From positions 96,506 through 160,505 of the forward strand of contig CATKXR010000003.1 of the NCBI GenBank assembly GCA_949840805.1: DNA of 64,000 nucleotides, in the 5' to 3' direction. The notes beneath the pieces are model-generated. The model saw only the letters and a program-made list of their open reading frames with translations, made no database searches and was not told the DNA's origin. This DNA comes from an uncultured Lachnospiraceae bacterium (GTDB lineage: Bacteria > Bacillota > Clostridia > Lachnospirales > Lachnospiraceae). Below, one piece after another: positions 48,618 to 57,843 of this stretch; position 1 is the stretch's first letter; every line of letters begins with the position of its first letter. The translations under genes were made by a program, and so were the position numbers.

Positions 48618-49256
48618 ATGAGACGGGAACCTTTATTCGTTATCCTCGCTGCCGTGCTGCTTGTCGGCTGCGGCAGCGCTTCCGCAGCCGACCGGCCCAC
48701 ACCGTCCGGCATCGGCCTTTCTGATTCTGAGACACATACCTGGACGGCCTCGGGCATTGACACTCCTGACAATGAAAATGAATCGGTAGAATTTAACGGA
48801 GTTGTGAAACTGAAAAAAGAACTTTCGGAAGATACTTTGAAATGGCTGGAATGGTACTACACACTGTCAGAAGACAGCCGGAATGCCCTGTCCTTCGTGC
48901 CTGCCGAGTTTATCCGTTCCGGTACCGGCCACACCATGGAAACGGAATATGAAACCTTCCCTGCCTACTCGGCCGCTTTGACAGAAGCAGAGCTCTTAGA
49001 GACGGAGGAATTGGCCTATTATTACTTTACGGAAGATTCAGCAGATTTTGAAGGCATAGAGGAGATCTGTCTGGCAAAGGATGATAATCCTCACTATCAT
49101 AATATTGGTATCGAAGCAGAATACGACCCGGGCAATATCATCATCTATATGGTCCTGACCGGAAAGGACAAGGCCGCAGGCAACCCCATGCGCTCCATCA
49201 GTATTGCGCGCAAATCCAAATCCGATAGCTGGAAAATCATTAACAGCGGCTTTTAA
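48618..49256 (+). CDS. small lipoprotein of unknown function
   Basis: Exported protein of 212 aa. Signal peptide with lipobox LLVGC (Cys at about residue 18), then a Ser/Thr-rich linker of about 45 residues. The folded part has WLEWYYTLSEDSRNALSFVP, a segment seen in small envelope proteins, and an acidic beta-rich end. No enzyme motif. ATG 48618 is supported by GGAGG seven bases before it; an in-frame ATG nine codons earlier overlaps that site. Not recognised beyond the lipoprotein class. Confidence 0.75.
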   Translation: MRREPLFVILAAVLLVGCGSASAADRPTPSGIGLSDSETHTWTASGIDTPDNENESVEFNGVVKLKKELSEDTLKWLEWYYTLSEDSRNALSFVPAEFIRSGTGHTMETEYETFPAYSAALTEAELLETEELAYYYFTEDSADFEGIEEICLAKDDNPHYHNIGIEAEYDPGNIIIYMVLTGKDKAAGNPMRSISIARKSKSDSWKIINSGF

Positions 49257-49308
49257 GGCCGCTGTTTTACTTTCTTGCCCCTTTTCAGGCATTAGGGCCT
49301 TCCTTCTG

Positions 49309-50010
49309 TCATTCCAGCATCCGATATCCTACGCCAATTTCCGTAAATATATAATGAGGTTCTGCAGGATTGGCTTCCAGCTTTCTGCGGATGTTCGCCA
49401 TATTTACCCGGAGAATCTGGTTATCCGTATCTGCATAAGGCCCCCATATTTCCTTCAAAATAAAATCGTAAGTCAGCACCCTCCCGGCATTCTGCGCCAG
49501 CAGGGATACCAGCTTATACTCGATCTGAGTCAGATGGACAGGATTCTCCTGAAGTGTTATCAGACGCCTTTCAAAGTCGATTACCAGCCCGTCTTTCGAA
49601 TAAACCGGATTCTGTATATGGGGCTGGCCTGCCCCTGCATGGAGCCGATGCCGGAGGGCGGTACGGATCCTGGCCAAAAGTTCCTCTGCCCCAAATGGCT
49701 TGGTAATATAATCATCCGCCCCGCCATCTAATGCTTCCACCTTATCCTTCTCCTGGGTACGGGCTGAAATTACGATAATCGGAACGGCTGAAAAGCCCCG
49801 AATCGTCTGTAAAATCTCCATGCCGTCAATATCCGGAAGCCCCAAATCCAGCAAAATCACCTCCGGATGATGGGAGGTACACAAAGACAGGCCTGTCCTA
49901 CCGTTCACGGCGCGTAAAACCTTGTATTCATTCGAAGTCAGAATCGCCTCAATATAATTTCCTATATTTTTCTCATCCTCAATAACCAGGATCGTCCGTT
50001 TATTCGCCAT
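49309..50010 (-). CDS. kdpE: OmpR/KdpE-type response regulator
   Basis: Two-domain regulator of 233 aa: receiver domain with acidic pocket IEDE and phospho-acceptor aspartate in ILLDLGLPDIDG (about residue 54), threonine/serine and lysine further on (DYITKPFG), then a winged-helix DNA-binding domain with the ending NMANIRRKLE and TEIGVGYRM. Close to KdpE by overall text. It overlaps the kinase gene by 11 bases. kdpFABC, the usual potassium transporter, is absent from this window, so the target is open. Confidence 0.88.
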   Translation of the reverse strand: MANKRTILVIEDEKNIGNYIEAILTSNEYKVLRAVNGRTGLSLCTSHHPEVILLDLGLPDIDGMEILQTIRGFSAVPIIVISARTQEKDKVEALDGGADDYITKPFGAEELLARIRTALRHRLHAGAGQPHIQNPVYSKDGLVIDFERRLITLQENPVHLTQIEYKLVSLLAQNAGRVLTYDFILKEIWGPYADTDNQILRVNMANIRRKLEANPAEPHYIFTEIGVGYRMLE

Positions 50011-51118
50011 CGCTTATGTTCTCTCCTAATGGTAATGTAAAAATAAACTCTGCTCCCTGCTCCTGATTTCTCACACAGATGGTGCCATGGTGGGCATGGA
50101 TGATCGTCTTACAGATCGTAAGCCCGATTCCCATTCCCCGATGGGAATCCCCGCTTTTATTGCTGTCCATTCCTCCGCCGTCAAAAATAGTGTCCAGCCG
50201 GTCCGGCGCAATACCCTTTCCGTGATCCACAATGTGAAATTCCACCTCATTCTCCGCTTTTACCACAAAGAGGTCAATGAAATCCGACCCGGAATGGTAG
50301 ACCCCGTTTTCCAACAGATTGATGATCACCTGCTCAATCAATACCGCATCCATGGGAACCATCAAAAACTCCTCCGGCACCTGTACCCGTACCTTTGCCT
50401 TGGGAAGCCGCTTTCTCAGGCGTTGTACCGCCTCTGACACCACCTCTTCCAGCGGCTCCGGACTTGTATTCACCCGGGTCTCTCCCACTCGTATCCGCGT
50501 CACGGACAAAAGATTCTCCACCATATTCAGAAGCCAGTTAGCATCCTCGCTGATACTCTTAACCATATACGATTTTTCCTTTTCTGTCAACCTTCCGTTG
50601 TCTGCCAGATATGTATCGGCCATCCCGATAATACTGGTCAGAGGAGTGCGGAGGTCGTGAGATACGGCCCGGAGCAAATTGGCGCGCATAGTCTCCTTCT
50701 CTGCTTCCATCAAAAGCTTTTCCCGTTCATTTAAGATCTCATTTTGTTTTTTAAACTGGGTAGTCAGGGCGCTGGTCAGCCCTGAAATCACTGCCATGAC
50801 CACAAAAGTCACCGGATATCCGTCAATACTGAAGTTCAAATTCATAAAAGGATAAGTAAATACATAATTAACACAAATGACACCTAAAAAAGTGGCAACA
50901 ATACCCGGCACATACCCGGTGGTATATCTTGCCACCAGCATCACAGCCAGTACATATATAATGGCAACACTGGTAGAGTTAAGGCTGTAATGAAAAAACG
51001 CAATAGCCAGTATTGTCGCCAAAATGAAGATTCCGGCAGTTATAATAATATTTTTCAATAATACAATAAAATCCATCTGTTCTCTATTCTGCATTTTTCT
51101 GATTTCCTTTTTATTCAT
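50000..51118 (-). CDS. KdpD-like sensor histidine kinase, short form
   Basis: Membrane kinase of about 372 aa. It has the KdpD-type four-helix DUF4118 membrane block (residues 25-120; FLGVICVNYVFTYPF is characteristic), the phospho-acceptor histidine in RAVSHDLRTPLTS, and the ATPase boxes NLLENGVYHSG (N box), DHGKGI and GMGIGLTI. It lacks the ~400-residue N-terminal KdpD and universal-stress domains of classical KdpD. I take the ATG at 51118 because the promoter's -10 box (51152-51157) would leave almost no leader for the earlier ATG at 51139. Signal unknown. Confidence 0.85.
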   Translation of the reverse strand: MNKKEIRKMQNREQMDFIVLLKNIIITAGIFILATILAIAFFHYSLNSTSVAIIYVLAVMLVARYTTGYVPGIVATFLGVICVNYVFTYPFMNLNFSIDGYPVTFVVMAVISGLTSALTTQFKKQNEILNEREKLLMEAEKETMRANLLRAVSHDLRTPLTSIIGMADTYLADNGRLTEKEKSYMVKSISEDANWLLNMVENLLSVTRIRVGETRVNTSPEPLEEVVSEAVQRLRKRLPKAKVRVQVPEEFLMVPMDAVLIEQVIINLLENGVYHSGSDFIDLFVVKAENEVEFHIVDHGKGIAPDRLDTIFDGGGMDSNKSGDSHRGMGIGLTICKTIIHAHHGTICVRNQEQGAEFIFTLPLGENISDGE

Positions 51119-51166
51119 CCTGGCGCTTCCGATTTCCATTGCGTATATTGTATTATAAAGCCAGTA

Positions 51167-51205
51167 CAGGGATATTAAAAGAATGATATTCTCCTAATAT
51201 CCCTG
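51167..51205 (-). terminator. hairpin after tpiA
   Basis: Perfect 11-base arms CAGGGATATTA (51167-51177) and TAATATCCCTG (51195-51205). It separates the glycolytic genes from the kinase pair. The kinase promoter's TATAAT (on the minus strand, 51152-51157) follows. Confidence 0.6.
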
Positions 51206-51292
51206 CTTTTACTGCATTTATGAAGACTCCGATTGTATACCCATAAGCACGCTCATCTGTCAGACAATTCGGTATCTTTTATTAAAATCCTG

Positions 51293-52042
51293 TTATTTAT
51301 AATTCACAATCTTCCCAAAATCCGGTTTCAGGGAAGCGCCGCCTACCAGGCCGCCGTCAATATCCGGCTGCGCAAACAGTTCCGGCGCGCTGGAAGCAGA
51401 TACAGAACCGCCATACTGAATGCGGATCGCCTCTGCAGTAGCCTCATCATACAGCTCGCCGATACATGCGCGGATCGCCGCGCAGACCTCCTGGGCCTGT
51501 TCGGTGGTAGCCACTTTGCCAGTGCCGATTGCCCATATCGGCTCATAGGCTATGACGGCGCTCTTGGCCTGATCTGCAGTCACATTTAAAAATGCAATCT
51601 TGATCTGCTGGCGGATCCAGTCAATGGTAATGCCCTGCTCTCTTTGAGTCAGGGATTCTCCACAGCAGATAATCGGGGTAATGTTGTGCTCAAAAGCCTT
51701 CAGCACTTTCTTATTCACCGTCTCGTCCGTCTCTGCAAAATATTCCCTTCTCTCGGAATGGCCGATGATCACATACTTAACCCCGGCGTCTGTCAGCATG
51801 GCAGGAGAAATCTCACCTGTATAGGCTCCCTTTTCCTCGTAATACATATTCTCGGCGCCGATGTTGATGTTGGTGCCTTTCGCCGCTTCGATAGCCGGAA
51901 TAATGTCAATAGCCGGCACGCAGAATACCACATCCACATCATCATTGACTACCAATGGCTTTAATGTATTTACAAGGTCAACCGCCTCCGTAGGAGTCAT
52001 GTTCATCTTCCAGTTGCCTGCAATGATTTTTTTTCTGGACAT
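51293..52042 (-). CDS. tpiA: triosephosphate isomerase
   Basis: Glycolytic TIM-barrel enzyme of 249 aa that interconverts dihydroxyacetone phosphate and glyceraldehyde 3-phosphate. N-terminus [11 protein letters not shown] (catalytic Lys), electrophile histidine in [11 protein letters not shown], catalytic glutamate in [12 protein letters not shown], and the phosphate loop YGGSVS. Length standard. ATG 52042 follows AGGGAG. Third gene of the leftward unit gapA-pgk-tpiA; 28 bases after pgk, so likely co-transcribed. Confidence 0.98.
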   Translation of the reverse strand: MSRKKIIAGNWKMNMTPTEAVDLVNTLKPLVVNDDVDVVFCVPAIDIIPAIEAAKGTNINIGAENMYYEEKGAYTGEISPAMLTDAGVKYVIIGHSERREYFAETDETVNKKVLKAFEHNITPIICCGESLTQREQGITIDWIRQQIKIAFLNVTADQAKSAVIAYEPIWAIGTGKVATTEQAQEVCAAIRACIGELYDEATAEAIRIQYGGSVSASSAPELFAQPDIDGGLVGGASLKPDFGKIVNYK

Positions 52043-52070
52043 TTTTCTTCTCCCTCTATCCCTTTTTATA

Positions 52071-53294
52071 TTATTTATCGTCAGCTGCCGCTACGCCCGG
52101 AAGCACCTTGCCCTCCAAAAATTCCAGGGAAGCGCCGCCGCCTGTGGAAATATGGCTTACCTTATCTGCAAAGCCAAGCTGATTCATAGCTGCCGCAGAA
52201 TCGCCGCCGCCGATGATGGTGGTAGCCTCAGTCTCAGCCAGGGCCTTTGCCACTGCAATCGTTCCCTTTGCCAGGGTCGGATTTTCAAACACACCCATAG
52301 GTCCGTTCCACACAACCGTCTTGGCAGACTTAACAGCCTCCGCATACATTTCAGCAGTCTTCGGCCCGATATCCAGCCCTTCCATATCTGCCGGAATCTC
52401 GTCTGCAGAAACCACCTTCACGTCAACCGGCCCGTCAATGGGATCCGGGAATGCAGCCGCAATCGTAGTATCCACCGGAAGAAGCAGCTTCTTGCCCAGC
52501 TTTTCCGCCTTTTCCATCATCTCCTTGCAGTAATCGATCTTGCTGTCGTCTACCAGGGAGTTGCCCACGCCTTTGCCCTGAGCCTTCAGGAAAGTAAAGG
52601 CCATGCCGCCGCCGATGATCAAGGTGTCACATTTCTCCAGCAGATTGGAAATCACGTTCAGCTTGTCCGCAACCTTGGCTCCGCCTAAGATCGCCACAAA
52701 CGGCCTTACAGGATTCTCTACCGCATTGCCTAAGAAGTCGATCTCTTTCTGCATCAGATATCCTACCGCGTTGGCGCCGCCCTTGGCGGTGATAAACTTG
52801 GTCACGCCTTCTACAGACGCATGAGCCCGATGGGAGGAACCAAAAGCATCGCACACATAATCATCTGCTAAGTCTGCCAGTTCTTTGCTGAACTCCTCGC
52901 CGTTCTTTGTCTCCTCTTTGCCGCGGAAACGGGTGTTCTGGAGGAGAACCACATCCCCGTCAGCCATTGCCTCAACAGCTTTGGAAGCAGCCTCTCCGGT
53001 CACATTATAATCAGAGACAAAAACAACCTCTTTGCCCAGCTTCTCCGTAAGACGTGCTGCAACCGGAGCCAGAGACTCACCCTCATTGGGGCCGTTTTTC
53101 ACCTTGCCCAGGTGAGAACAGAGAATCACTTTTGCGCCTTCTCCAACCAGCTTCTGGATGGTGGGAAGAGCTGCCACAATACGGGTCTCATCGGAAATCA
53201 CGCCGCCCTTTAAAGGTACGTTAAAATCACAGCGGACCAGCACCTTTTTGCCCTTCAAATCCTTTAAATCATCTACGGTCTTTTTATTCAGCAT
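52071..53294 (-). CDS. pgk: phosphoglycerate kinase
   Basis: Glycolytic kinase of 407 aa that makes ATP from 1,3-bisphosphoglycerate. The N-terminal domain shows [12 protein letters not shown] and SHLGK; the C-terminal nucleotide domain shows [16 protein letters not shown] and GGGDSAAA. It is slightly longer than the usual ~395 residues, with a normal end. ATG 53294 follows AAAGGGG. Between gapA and this gene lie about 300 bases with hairpins, so the two may be expressed at different levels. Confidence 0.98.
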   Translation of the reverse strand: MLNKKTVDDLKDLKGKKVLVRCDFNVPLKGGVISDETRIVAALPTIQKLVGEGAKVILCSHLGKVKNGPNEGESLAPVAARLTEKLGKEVVFVSDYNVTGEAASKAVEAMADGDVVLLQNTRFRGKEETKNGEEFSKELADLADDYVCDAFGSSHRAHASVEGVTKFITAKGGANAVGYLMQKEIDFLGNAVENPVRPFVAILGGAKVADKLNVISNLLEKCDTLIIGGGMAFTFLKAQGKGVGNSLVDDSKIDYCKEMMEKAEKLGKKLLLPVDTTIAAAFPDPIDGPVDVKVVSADEIPADMEGLDIGPKTAEMYAEAVKSAKTVVWNGPMGVFENPTLAKGTIAVAKALAETEATTIIGGGDSAAAMNQLGFADKVSHISTGGGASLEFLEGKVLPGVAAADDK

Positions 53295-53422
53295 TTTTAT
53301 AAAACCCCTTTCTTAATCATTTATTCAAGTCCCTCTAAGTACTCCTGCAGGTCTCTTGCGCCTGCCCCAGCCAATTGCATACGCCTTTTGCTGTTCGCTC
53401 CCTCAGAGTACTCTTTAATACA

Positions 53423-53454
53423 AAAGAAGGCCCGGTCCTTGTCAAGACCGGACC
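53423..53454 (-). terminator. hairpin after gapA, possible terminator
   Basis: CCGGTC (53432-53437) and GACCGG (53446-53451), extended by flanking GG/CC pairs; on the minus strand it runs into TTCTTTTG. It could terminate most gapA transcripts ahead of pgk. Confidence 0.6.
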
Positions 53455-53523
53455 CTCCTGAGCCTTATCCTGGTAACTGCTTCTGTCACAACTGTCAGGA
53501 TATCCCCTGAAACAGAAACCTTC

Positions 53524-53548
53524 CCGGCAGCGCTTCTGACGCTGCCGG
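53524..53548 (-). other. stable hairpin downstream of gapA
   Basis: Perfect 9-base arms CCGGCAGCG (53524-53532) and CGCTGCCGG (53540-53548), 40 bases after the gapA stop and without a T run. Such a hairpin may protect gapA mRNA from decay or mark an RNase processing site. A further inverted repeat TATCCTG/CAGGATA spans 53466-53504. Confidence 0.55.
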
Positions 53549-53590
53549 ACCAGAAACTATTACCTGTCCTGTTTTTCTCCCTGCTTAAAA

Positions 53591-54619
53591 TTACAGCTCA
53601 GCAAAGTACTTGATTGTCCTTACCATCTGGCTGGTGTAGGAATTCTCGTTGTCATACCATGAAACAACCTGAACCTCATACAGGTCGTCTGCGATCTTGG
53701 CAACCATGGTCTGAGTAGCATCGAACAGAGAACCATACTTCATGCCGATAACGTCAGAAGATACGATCGGATCCTCATTGTAGCCGTAAGACTCGGAAGC
53801 AGCAGCCTTCATAGCGGCATTGATACCTTCCTTGGTCACATCAGCGCCCTTCACAACCGCGGTCAGAATGGTGGTGGAACCGGTAGGAACCGGAACACGC
53901 TGTGCAGAACCGATCAGCTTGCCGTTCAGTTCCGGAATAACCAGGCCGATTGCTTTTGCAGCGCCGGTGGAGTTGGGAACGATGTTGGCAGCGCCGGCTC
54001 TTGCTCTTCTCAAATCGCCCTTTCTGTGAGGCCCGTCCAAAATCATCTGATCGCCGGTGTAAGCATGGATGGTGCTCATAATACCGGACTGGATCGGTGC
54101 ATAGTCGTTCAAAGCCTTTGCCATAGGAGCCAGGCAGTTGGTGGTGCAGGAAGCGGCGGAAATGATGGTGTCGTCTTTGGTCAGGGTACCCTCATTTACG
54201 CTGAATACAATAGTCGGCAGGTCATTGCCGGCTGGTGCGGAAATAACAACCTTTTTGGCGCCGGCATCAATATGAGCCTGGGATTTCGCCTTGGAGGTAT
54301 AGAAACCGGTACACTCCAGGACTACGTCAACACCAATCTCGCCCCACGGAAGATTCGCAGCATCCTTTTCTGCGTAAATCCGGATGGTCTTTCCGTCTAC
54401 GGTAATGGAGTCTTCTCCGGCCTCAACGGTATGCTTGCCCTCGCCGATATGGCCAGCATATCCGCCCTGGGCAGTATCATACTTCAACAGGTGTGCCAGC
54501 ATCTTCGGATCGGTCAGATCATTGATCGCTACTACCTCATACCCTTCAGCTCCGAACATCTGTCTGAATGCCAGACGGCCAATACGGCCAAAACCATTGA
54601 TTGCTACTTTTACTGCCAT
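53591..54619 (-). CDS. gapA: glyceraldehyde-3-phosphate dehydrogenase
   Basis: NAD-dependent glycolytic enzyme of 342 aa. N-terminal Rossmann motif NGFGRIGR, catalytic cysteine in [12 protein letters not shown], and the [18 protein letters not shown] substrate region. The ATG at 54619 follows AGGAGG by eight bases; a TTG two codons earlier is not needed. It is served by a good promoter and precedes pgk and tpiA, the common clostridial arrangement, although hairpins lie after it. Confidence 0.98.
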   Translation of the reverse strand: MAVKVAINGFGRIGRLAFRQMFGAEGYEVVAINDLTDPKMLAHLLKYDTAQGGYAGHIGEGKHTVEAGEDSITVDGKTIRIYAEKDAANLPWGEIGVDVVLECTGFYTSKAKSQAHIDAGAKKVVISAPAGNDLPTIVFSVNEGTLTKDDTIISAASCTTNCLAPMAKALNDYAPIQSGIMSTIHAYTGDQMILDGPHRKGDLRRARAGAANIVPNSTGAAKAIGLVIPELNGKLIGSAQRVPVPTGSTTILTAVVKGADVTKEGINAAMKAAASESYGYNEDPIVSSDVIGMKYGSLFDATQTMVAKIADDLYEVQVVSWYDNENSYTSQMVRTIKYFAEL

Positions 54620-54683
54620 GTTCAATTCCTCCTAGATTGTTAAAAAATTGTTGATTGTTAAAATATAATCAACCTTGGTTCCT

Positions 54684-54712
54684 ATTTTACCCAATTATGG
54701 ACAAAAGCGCAA
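54684..54712 (-). promoter_or_regulatory. promoter of gapA
   Basis: On the minus strand TTGCGC, 17 bases, TAAAAT, leading to a leader of about 60 bases. Confidence 0.65.
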
Positions 54713-54762
54713 GAGGTATTTTGGCTTTTTTGCTGTATTTATCGCTCTTAATTGCTATTTGC

Positions 54763-56439
54763 CTACATCTCGTCCTTCACGTACCCTGCCAAGTTATAGG
54801 CATGGTCGGAAACTCTCTCCAGATTGCTGATAATATCCAAAAAAACCACTCCTGCAGAAGGCGCGCATTCCCCGGCAGAAAGACGCTCAATATGCTTCTC
54901 CCGCAGCTCTTCCTCCTGATTATCCACATCATCCTCATATTGGCTGACCTTACGGACCGAATCCATATTGCCGGTACGCCGGGCATCGATAGCGTAATGA
55001 AAAGATTTGATCACACTGTCGCTGATGGATTTTAAGTCGCTCATACCTGTTTCCGTAAAATCCAGATTGTGCTCCGCCATATACTCTGCCTGCTCTGCCA
55101 GATTCTCTGCATGGTCTCCGATCCGCTCAATGTCGCTGACACTGTAAAAAAGATTGTTGACCACCCGCTTCTGATGCTCGGTCAGGGACAGATTGTCAAC
55201 CTTGATCAAATACTCTGTCAGCATCTTTTCCATATTATCTATGGTTTTCTCCGTTTTATACACATCCTGGATTTCTTCCAGATTTCCCGTAAAAATGGCG
55301 TCCAGAGAGCGTTTTACATTCTTCATGGTAATCTGCCCCATGTGAACCACTTCCAGGGCAGCCGTTTCCACGGCAAATGCAGGCGATTCAAAAATCCTCT
55401 CATCCAGATGCTTTAACGTCTGCGCTGTCTCCGCATCCTCAACAGGGGCTTCCTCCCTCTCCCTGACCACTACTCCTGAAAGCTTCACCAGCCAGTCCCC
55501 AAAGGGGAACAAAAGGGCCGTCATCGTCAGATTAAATATTGTATGGAATATGGATATCTGCACAGCGTTTATGTGGGAAGCCGCAAATACAGGAAACAGG
55601 GAAAACACTACAAATCCCAGTATGCCAAACACAACGGCCCCGATCATATTAAAAGCCAGGTGCATGACCGCCGCGCGCTTGGCTGTCCGGGAACCTCCCG
55701 CACTGGACAGCATGGCGGTGACACAGGAACCGATATTCTGCCCCAAAGTAATATAGATTGCCGCGTTTGTTGTTACAATGCCATTCATGGCAAGAGTCTG
55801 CAAAATACCTACGGATGCCGAGGAGCTCTGCAAAAGAGCCGTCACCAACGCTCCAATGATCATTCCCAGCAAAGGATTGCCTCCCAACAGGGCAAAAGCG
55901 CTTGCAAAAATCGGCGCGTCCGTATAAGGGCTGATGGATCCGGACATAAAATCCAATCCGGTAAACAAAAGGCCAAGGCCGATTAAGATCTCTCCTATGG
56001 TCTTCTTTTTCTGGCTTTTGGCAAACACCAGCAAAAGAGCCCCCAGGCCAATAATAAGCGGGGCATAAAAACCGGGTTTCATGATCTCAAAGGCATCTCC
56101 CAACTGGCTCATGGAAACAATCCACGCGGTGATGGTAGTACCGATGTTGGCTCCCATGATCACGCCTACTGCCTGGGACAGATTCAGCACTCCCGCGCTG
56201 ACAAAACCTACCACCATCACCGTGGTGGCGCCGCTGCTCTGGATAATGGCCGTGATCAGCGCTCCCAGCACCACCGCAAGAAAGCGGTTGTTGGTCAGCA
56301 TCCCCAAAAAACTGCTCATCCGGCTGCCTGCAGTCTTCTGCATCCCGTCTGCCATGATGCTCATACCATACAAAAACATGCCAAGGCCGCCTAAAAATCC
56401 GAAAAAATTGGAAACGTCGCTTACTGACATCGGGTTCAC
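54763..56439 (-). CDS. Na/Pi-cotransporter with PhoU-like tail
   Basis: Membrane protein of 558 aa. Two inverted halves with the transport motif QSSGATTVMVVGF near residue 65 and QSSSASVGILQTLA near residue 205, eight or so hydrophobic segments, then a soluble C-terminal PhoU-like domain of about 200 residues (EKTIDNMEKMLTEYL, SDIERIGDHAENLAE and a second copy ISNLERVSDHAYNLAG). The E/DxxRxxDHxxN pattern binds metal clusters in PhoU. Likely imports phosphate with sodium or regulates it. No terminator is clear before the gapA promoter. Confidence 0.92.
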   Translation of the reverse strand: MNPMSVSDVSNFFGFLGGLGMFLYGMSIMADGMQKTAGSRMSSFLGMLTNNRFLAVVLGALITAIIQSSGATTVMVVGFVSAGVLNLSQAVGVIMGANIGTTITAWIVSMSQLGDAFEIMKPGFYAPLIIGLGALLLVFAKSQKKKTIGEILIGLGLLFTGLDFMSGSISPYTDAPIFASAFALLGGNPLLGMIIGALVTALLQSSSASVGILQTLAMNGIVTTNAAIYITLGQNIGSCVTAMLSSAGGSRTAKRAAVMHLAFNMIGAVVFGILGFVVFSLFPVFAASHINAVQISIFHTIFNLTMTALLFPFGDWLVKLSGVVVREREEAPVEDAETAQTLKHLDERIFESPAFAVETAALEVVHMGQITMKNVKRSLDAIFTGNLEEIQDVYKTEKTIDNMEKMLTEYLIKVDNLSLTEHQKRVVNNLFYSVSDIERIGDHAENLAEQAEYMAEHNLDFTETGMSDLKSISDSVIKSFHYAIDARRTGNMDSVRKVSQYEDDVDNQEEELREKHIERLSAGECAPSAGVVFLDIISNLERVSDHAYNLAGYVKDEM

Positions 56440-56542
56440 CTCGTCTATTCTGCTTCTTTGCGTATTAAGAACATTTTACATATCCAGCCTCATTCTGAAA
56501 ACCATGCCAAAACCAGCATACAATTCCAGACGGCTGAATCTT

Positions 56543-56572
56543 ATGATAACATAAAAGCACCAGACATTTCAA
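56543..56572 (-). promoter_or_regulatory. promoter of the Na/Pi-cotransporter gene
   Basis: On the minus strand TTGAAA, 18 bases, TATCAT. It is back to back with the promoter of the structured RNA at 56591. Confidence 0.55.
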
Positions 56573-56590
56573 CCTGTTTCGAATATCCTG

Positions 56591-56619
56591 TTGCACTTCC
56601 AGACAAAATTCGCTATAAT
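56591..56619 (+). promoter_or_regulatory. promoter of the structured RNA
   Basis: TTGCAC, 17 bases, TATAAT. Start expected near 56626, just before the closing stem of the RNA. Confidence 0.8.
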
Positions 56620-56625
56620 CAAGTT

Positions 56626-56812
56626 GCTGTAAAGTGTGTACCCAGGCGGGGCTTGTTGCTATTTACCGTTATCCCAGAGGATCCGCCTGTGCAGTTACCC
56701 ATACCCCGGAAAACGCGCTCTCGCTCCGGTGAAGAACGGAGTGAGAACGTGTCTGAAAACGTTTTATCCTTCTTCTCCTGCGGACCCTTCGGGAGAACCT
56801 TAACTTTACAAT
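56626..56812 (+). ncRNA. candidate structured noncoding RNA, about 190 nt
   Basis: TGTAAAGT (56628-56635) closes with ACTTTACA (56803-56810). Inside are a domain closed by CAGGCGG/CCGCCTG (56643-56649, 56683-56689) with a small ATCC/GGAT hairpin; a 16-base hairpin 56713-56728 with 56737-56752 (one mismatch, several G-U); and TTCTCC/GGAGAA (56773-56778, 56792-56797). A near-consensus promoter sits directly upstream and no credible protein start or ribosome site lies inside. No tRNA, tmRNA, RNase P or SRP signature was seen. 6S RNA and the clostridial raiA-motif RNA have similar size; I cannot assign it. It could alternatively be the first half of a 345-base leader of the PHP gene. Confidence 0.7.
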
Positions 56813-56847
56813 ATTAACCTACAGACAGTAATGCACGAAAAGGCATA

Positions 56848-56919
56848 TCCTTCCGGGCATCCCATAATGCATGCCCTTCGGGCAGGCGTGCTCCGTTAGG
56901 CTCCGCACGAAAAGGTATA
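56848..56919 (+). repeat. dispersed repeat copy 1
   Basis: Begins TCCTTCCGGGCAT and ends AAGGTATA; 36 of its first 41 bases match 61170-61210. It folds through GGGCAT/ATGCCC, GCCC-TTC-GGGC and GTGC/GCAC arms. Lies between the structured RNA and the PHP gene. Function unknown. Confidence 0.75.
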
Positions 56920-56970
56920 AAAATCCCGGCAGCTTCCCTGCCAGTCGAATAACACAAGGAGGAACCATTT

Positions 56971-57771
56971 ATGTTTCCGGACACACATATTCACACGAAC
57001 TTTTCAAAAGACAGCCAGGCTGCGCCTTATACACAGGTTGACCGCTGCCTTTTACTTGGCATGAAGGAACTGTGCATCACGGATCATCATGACTATGGTT
57101 CTGACCTGGCAGGAGATGCGTTTTTGCTGGATTTCGATACTTACCTGCCTTATATGCGACGGCTGCGCCAAACATATGAAGGCCGTATCCAGGTAAATAT
57201 CGGCGTGGAACTGGGACTGCAGCTTCATATCCGGGATTATTTAGAAAAGCTTGTACAGAATATAGAGGTGGATTTTATCATCGGCTCCTGCCACTTTATT
57301 GATAATATGGATCCTTACTTTCCTGAATATTTTGAGGGAAAAAGCGAGAGGGAAGCCTATGAACATTATTTTGATGTCACCCTGAAACGGATTCTCAATC
57401 TGAACTGTTTTGATTCTTTTGGCCACTTAGACTATATTGTCCGCTATGGCCCTCACACCAACATAAATTACTCTTATGCCGCCTATCAGGACTACATTGA
57501 CCCAATCCTGAAGGCACTCATTGAAAAAGGGAAGGCTTTAGAATGCAATACTGCTGGCTTTAAATATAATCTGGGTCATCCCAATCCTTCAGAGGATATT
57601 TTAAAGCGCTATCGGGAAATGGGCGGCGACCTGATTACCTTGGGTTCGGATGCCCATGCCCCGGAGTATATTGGCTATGATTTTGAAAAAACAAGAAATA
57701 TCCTGACCGACTGCGGCTTTCGTTATCTTACGGTCTATCACCAGCGAAAGCCTGATTTTATACCTTTATAG
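56971..57771 (+). CDS. HisJ-type PHP-family histidinol-phosphatase
   Basis: Metal-dependent phosphatase of 266 aa. Metal ligands appear as DTHIHTNFS (residues 4-12), ITDHHDYG, GSCHFID, FGHLDYIVRYG and GSDAHAPEYIG, the order of PHP histidinol-phosphatases that dephosphorylate histidinol phosphate in histidine synthesis. ATG 56971 follows AAGGAGG. No other his gene is in the window, so a different phosphate monoester cannot be excluded. Preceded by a possible long leader. Confidence 0.88.
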   Translation: MFPDTHIHTNFSKDSQAAPYTQVDRCLLLGMKELCITDHHDYGSDLAGDAFLLDFDTYLPYMRRLRQTYEGRIQVNIGVELGLQLHIRDYLEKLVQNIEVDFIIGSCHFIDNMDPYFPEYFEGKSEREAYEHYFDVTLKRILNLNCFDSFGHLDYIVRYGPHTNINYSYAAYQDYIDPILKALIEKGKALECNTAGFKYNLGHPNPSEDILKRYREMGGDLITLGSDAHAPEYIGYDFEKTRNILTDCGFRYLTVYHQRKPDFIPL

Positions 57772-57843
57772 AAAACCTCTGGCATCCCCGTTACAGGCTG
57801 AACCGGATTTCTCCCCGCGAACTTGCGGCAAAACCATCCTCTG

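Noticed and set aside
56458..56817. Plus-strand open frame of 119 codons across the structured RNA
   Set aside because: No ribosome site, the promoter lies inside the frame, and the pairing pattern explains the region better.
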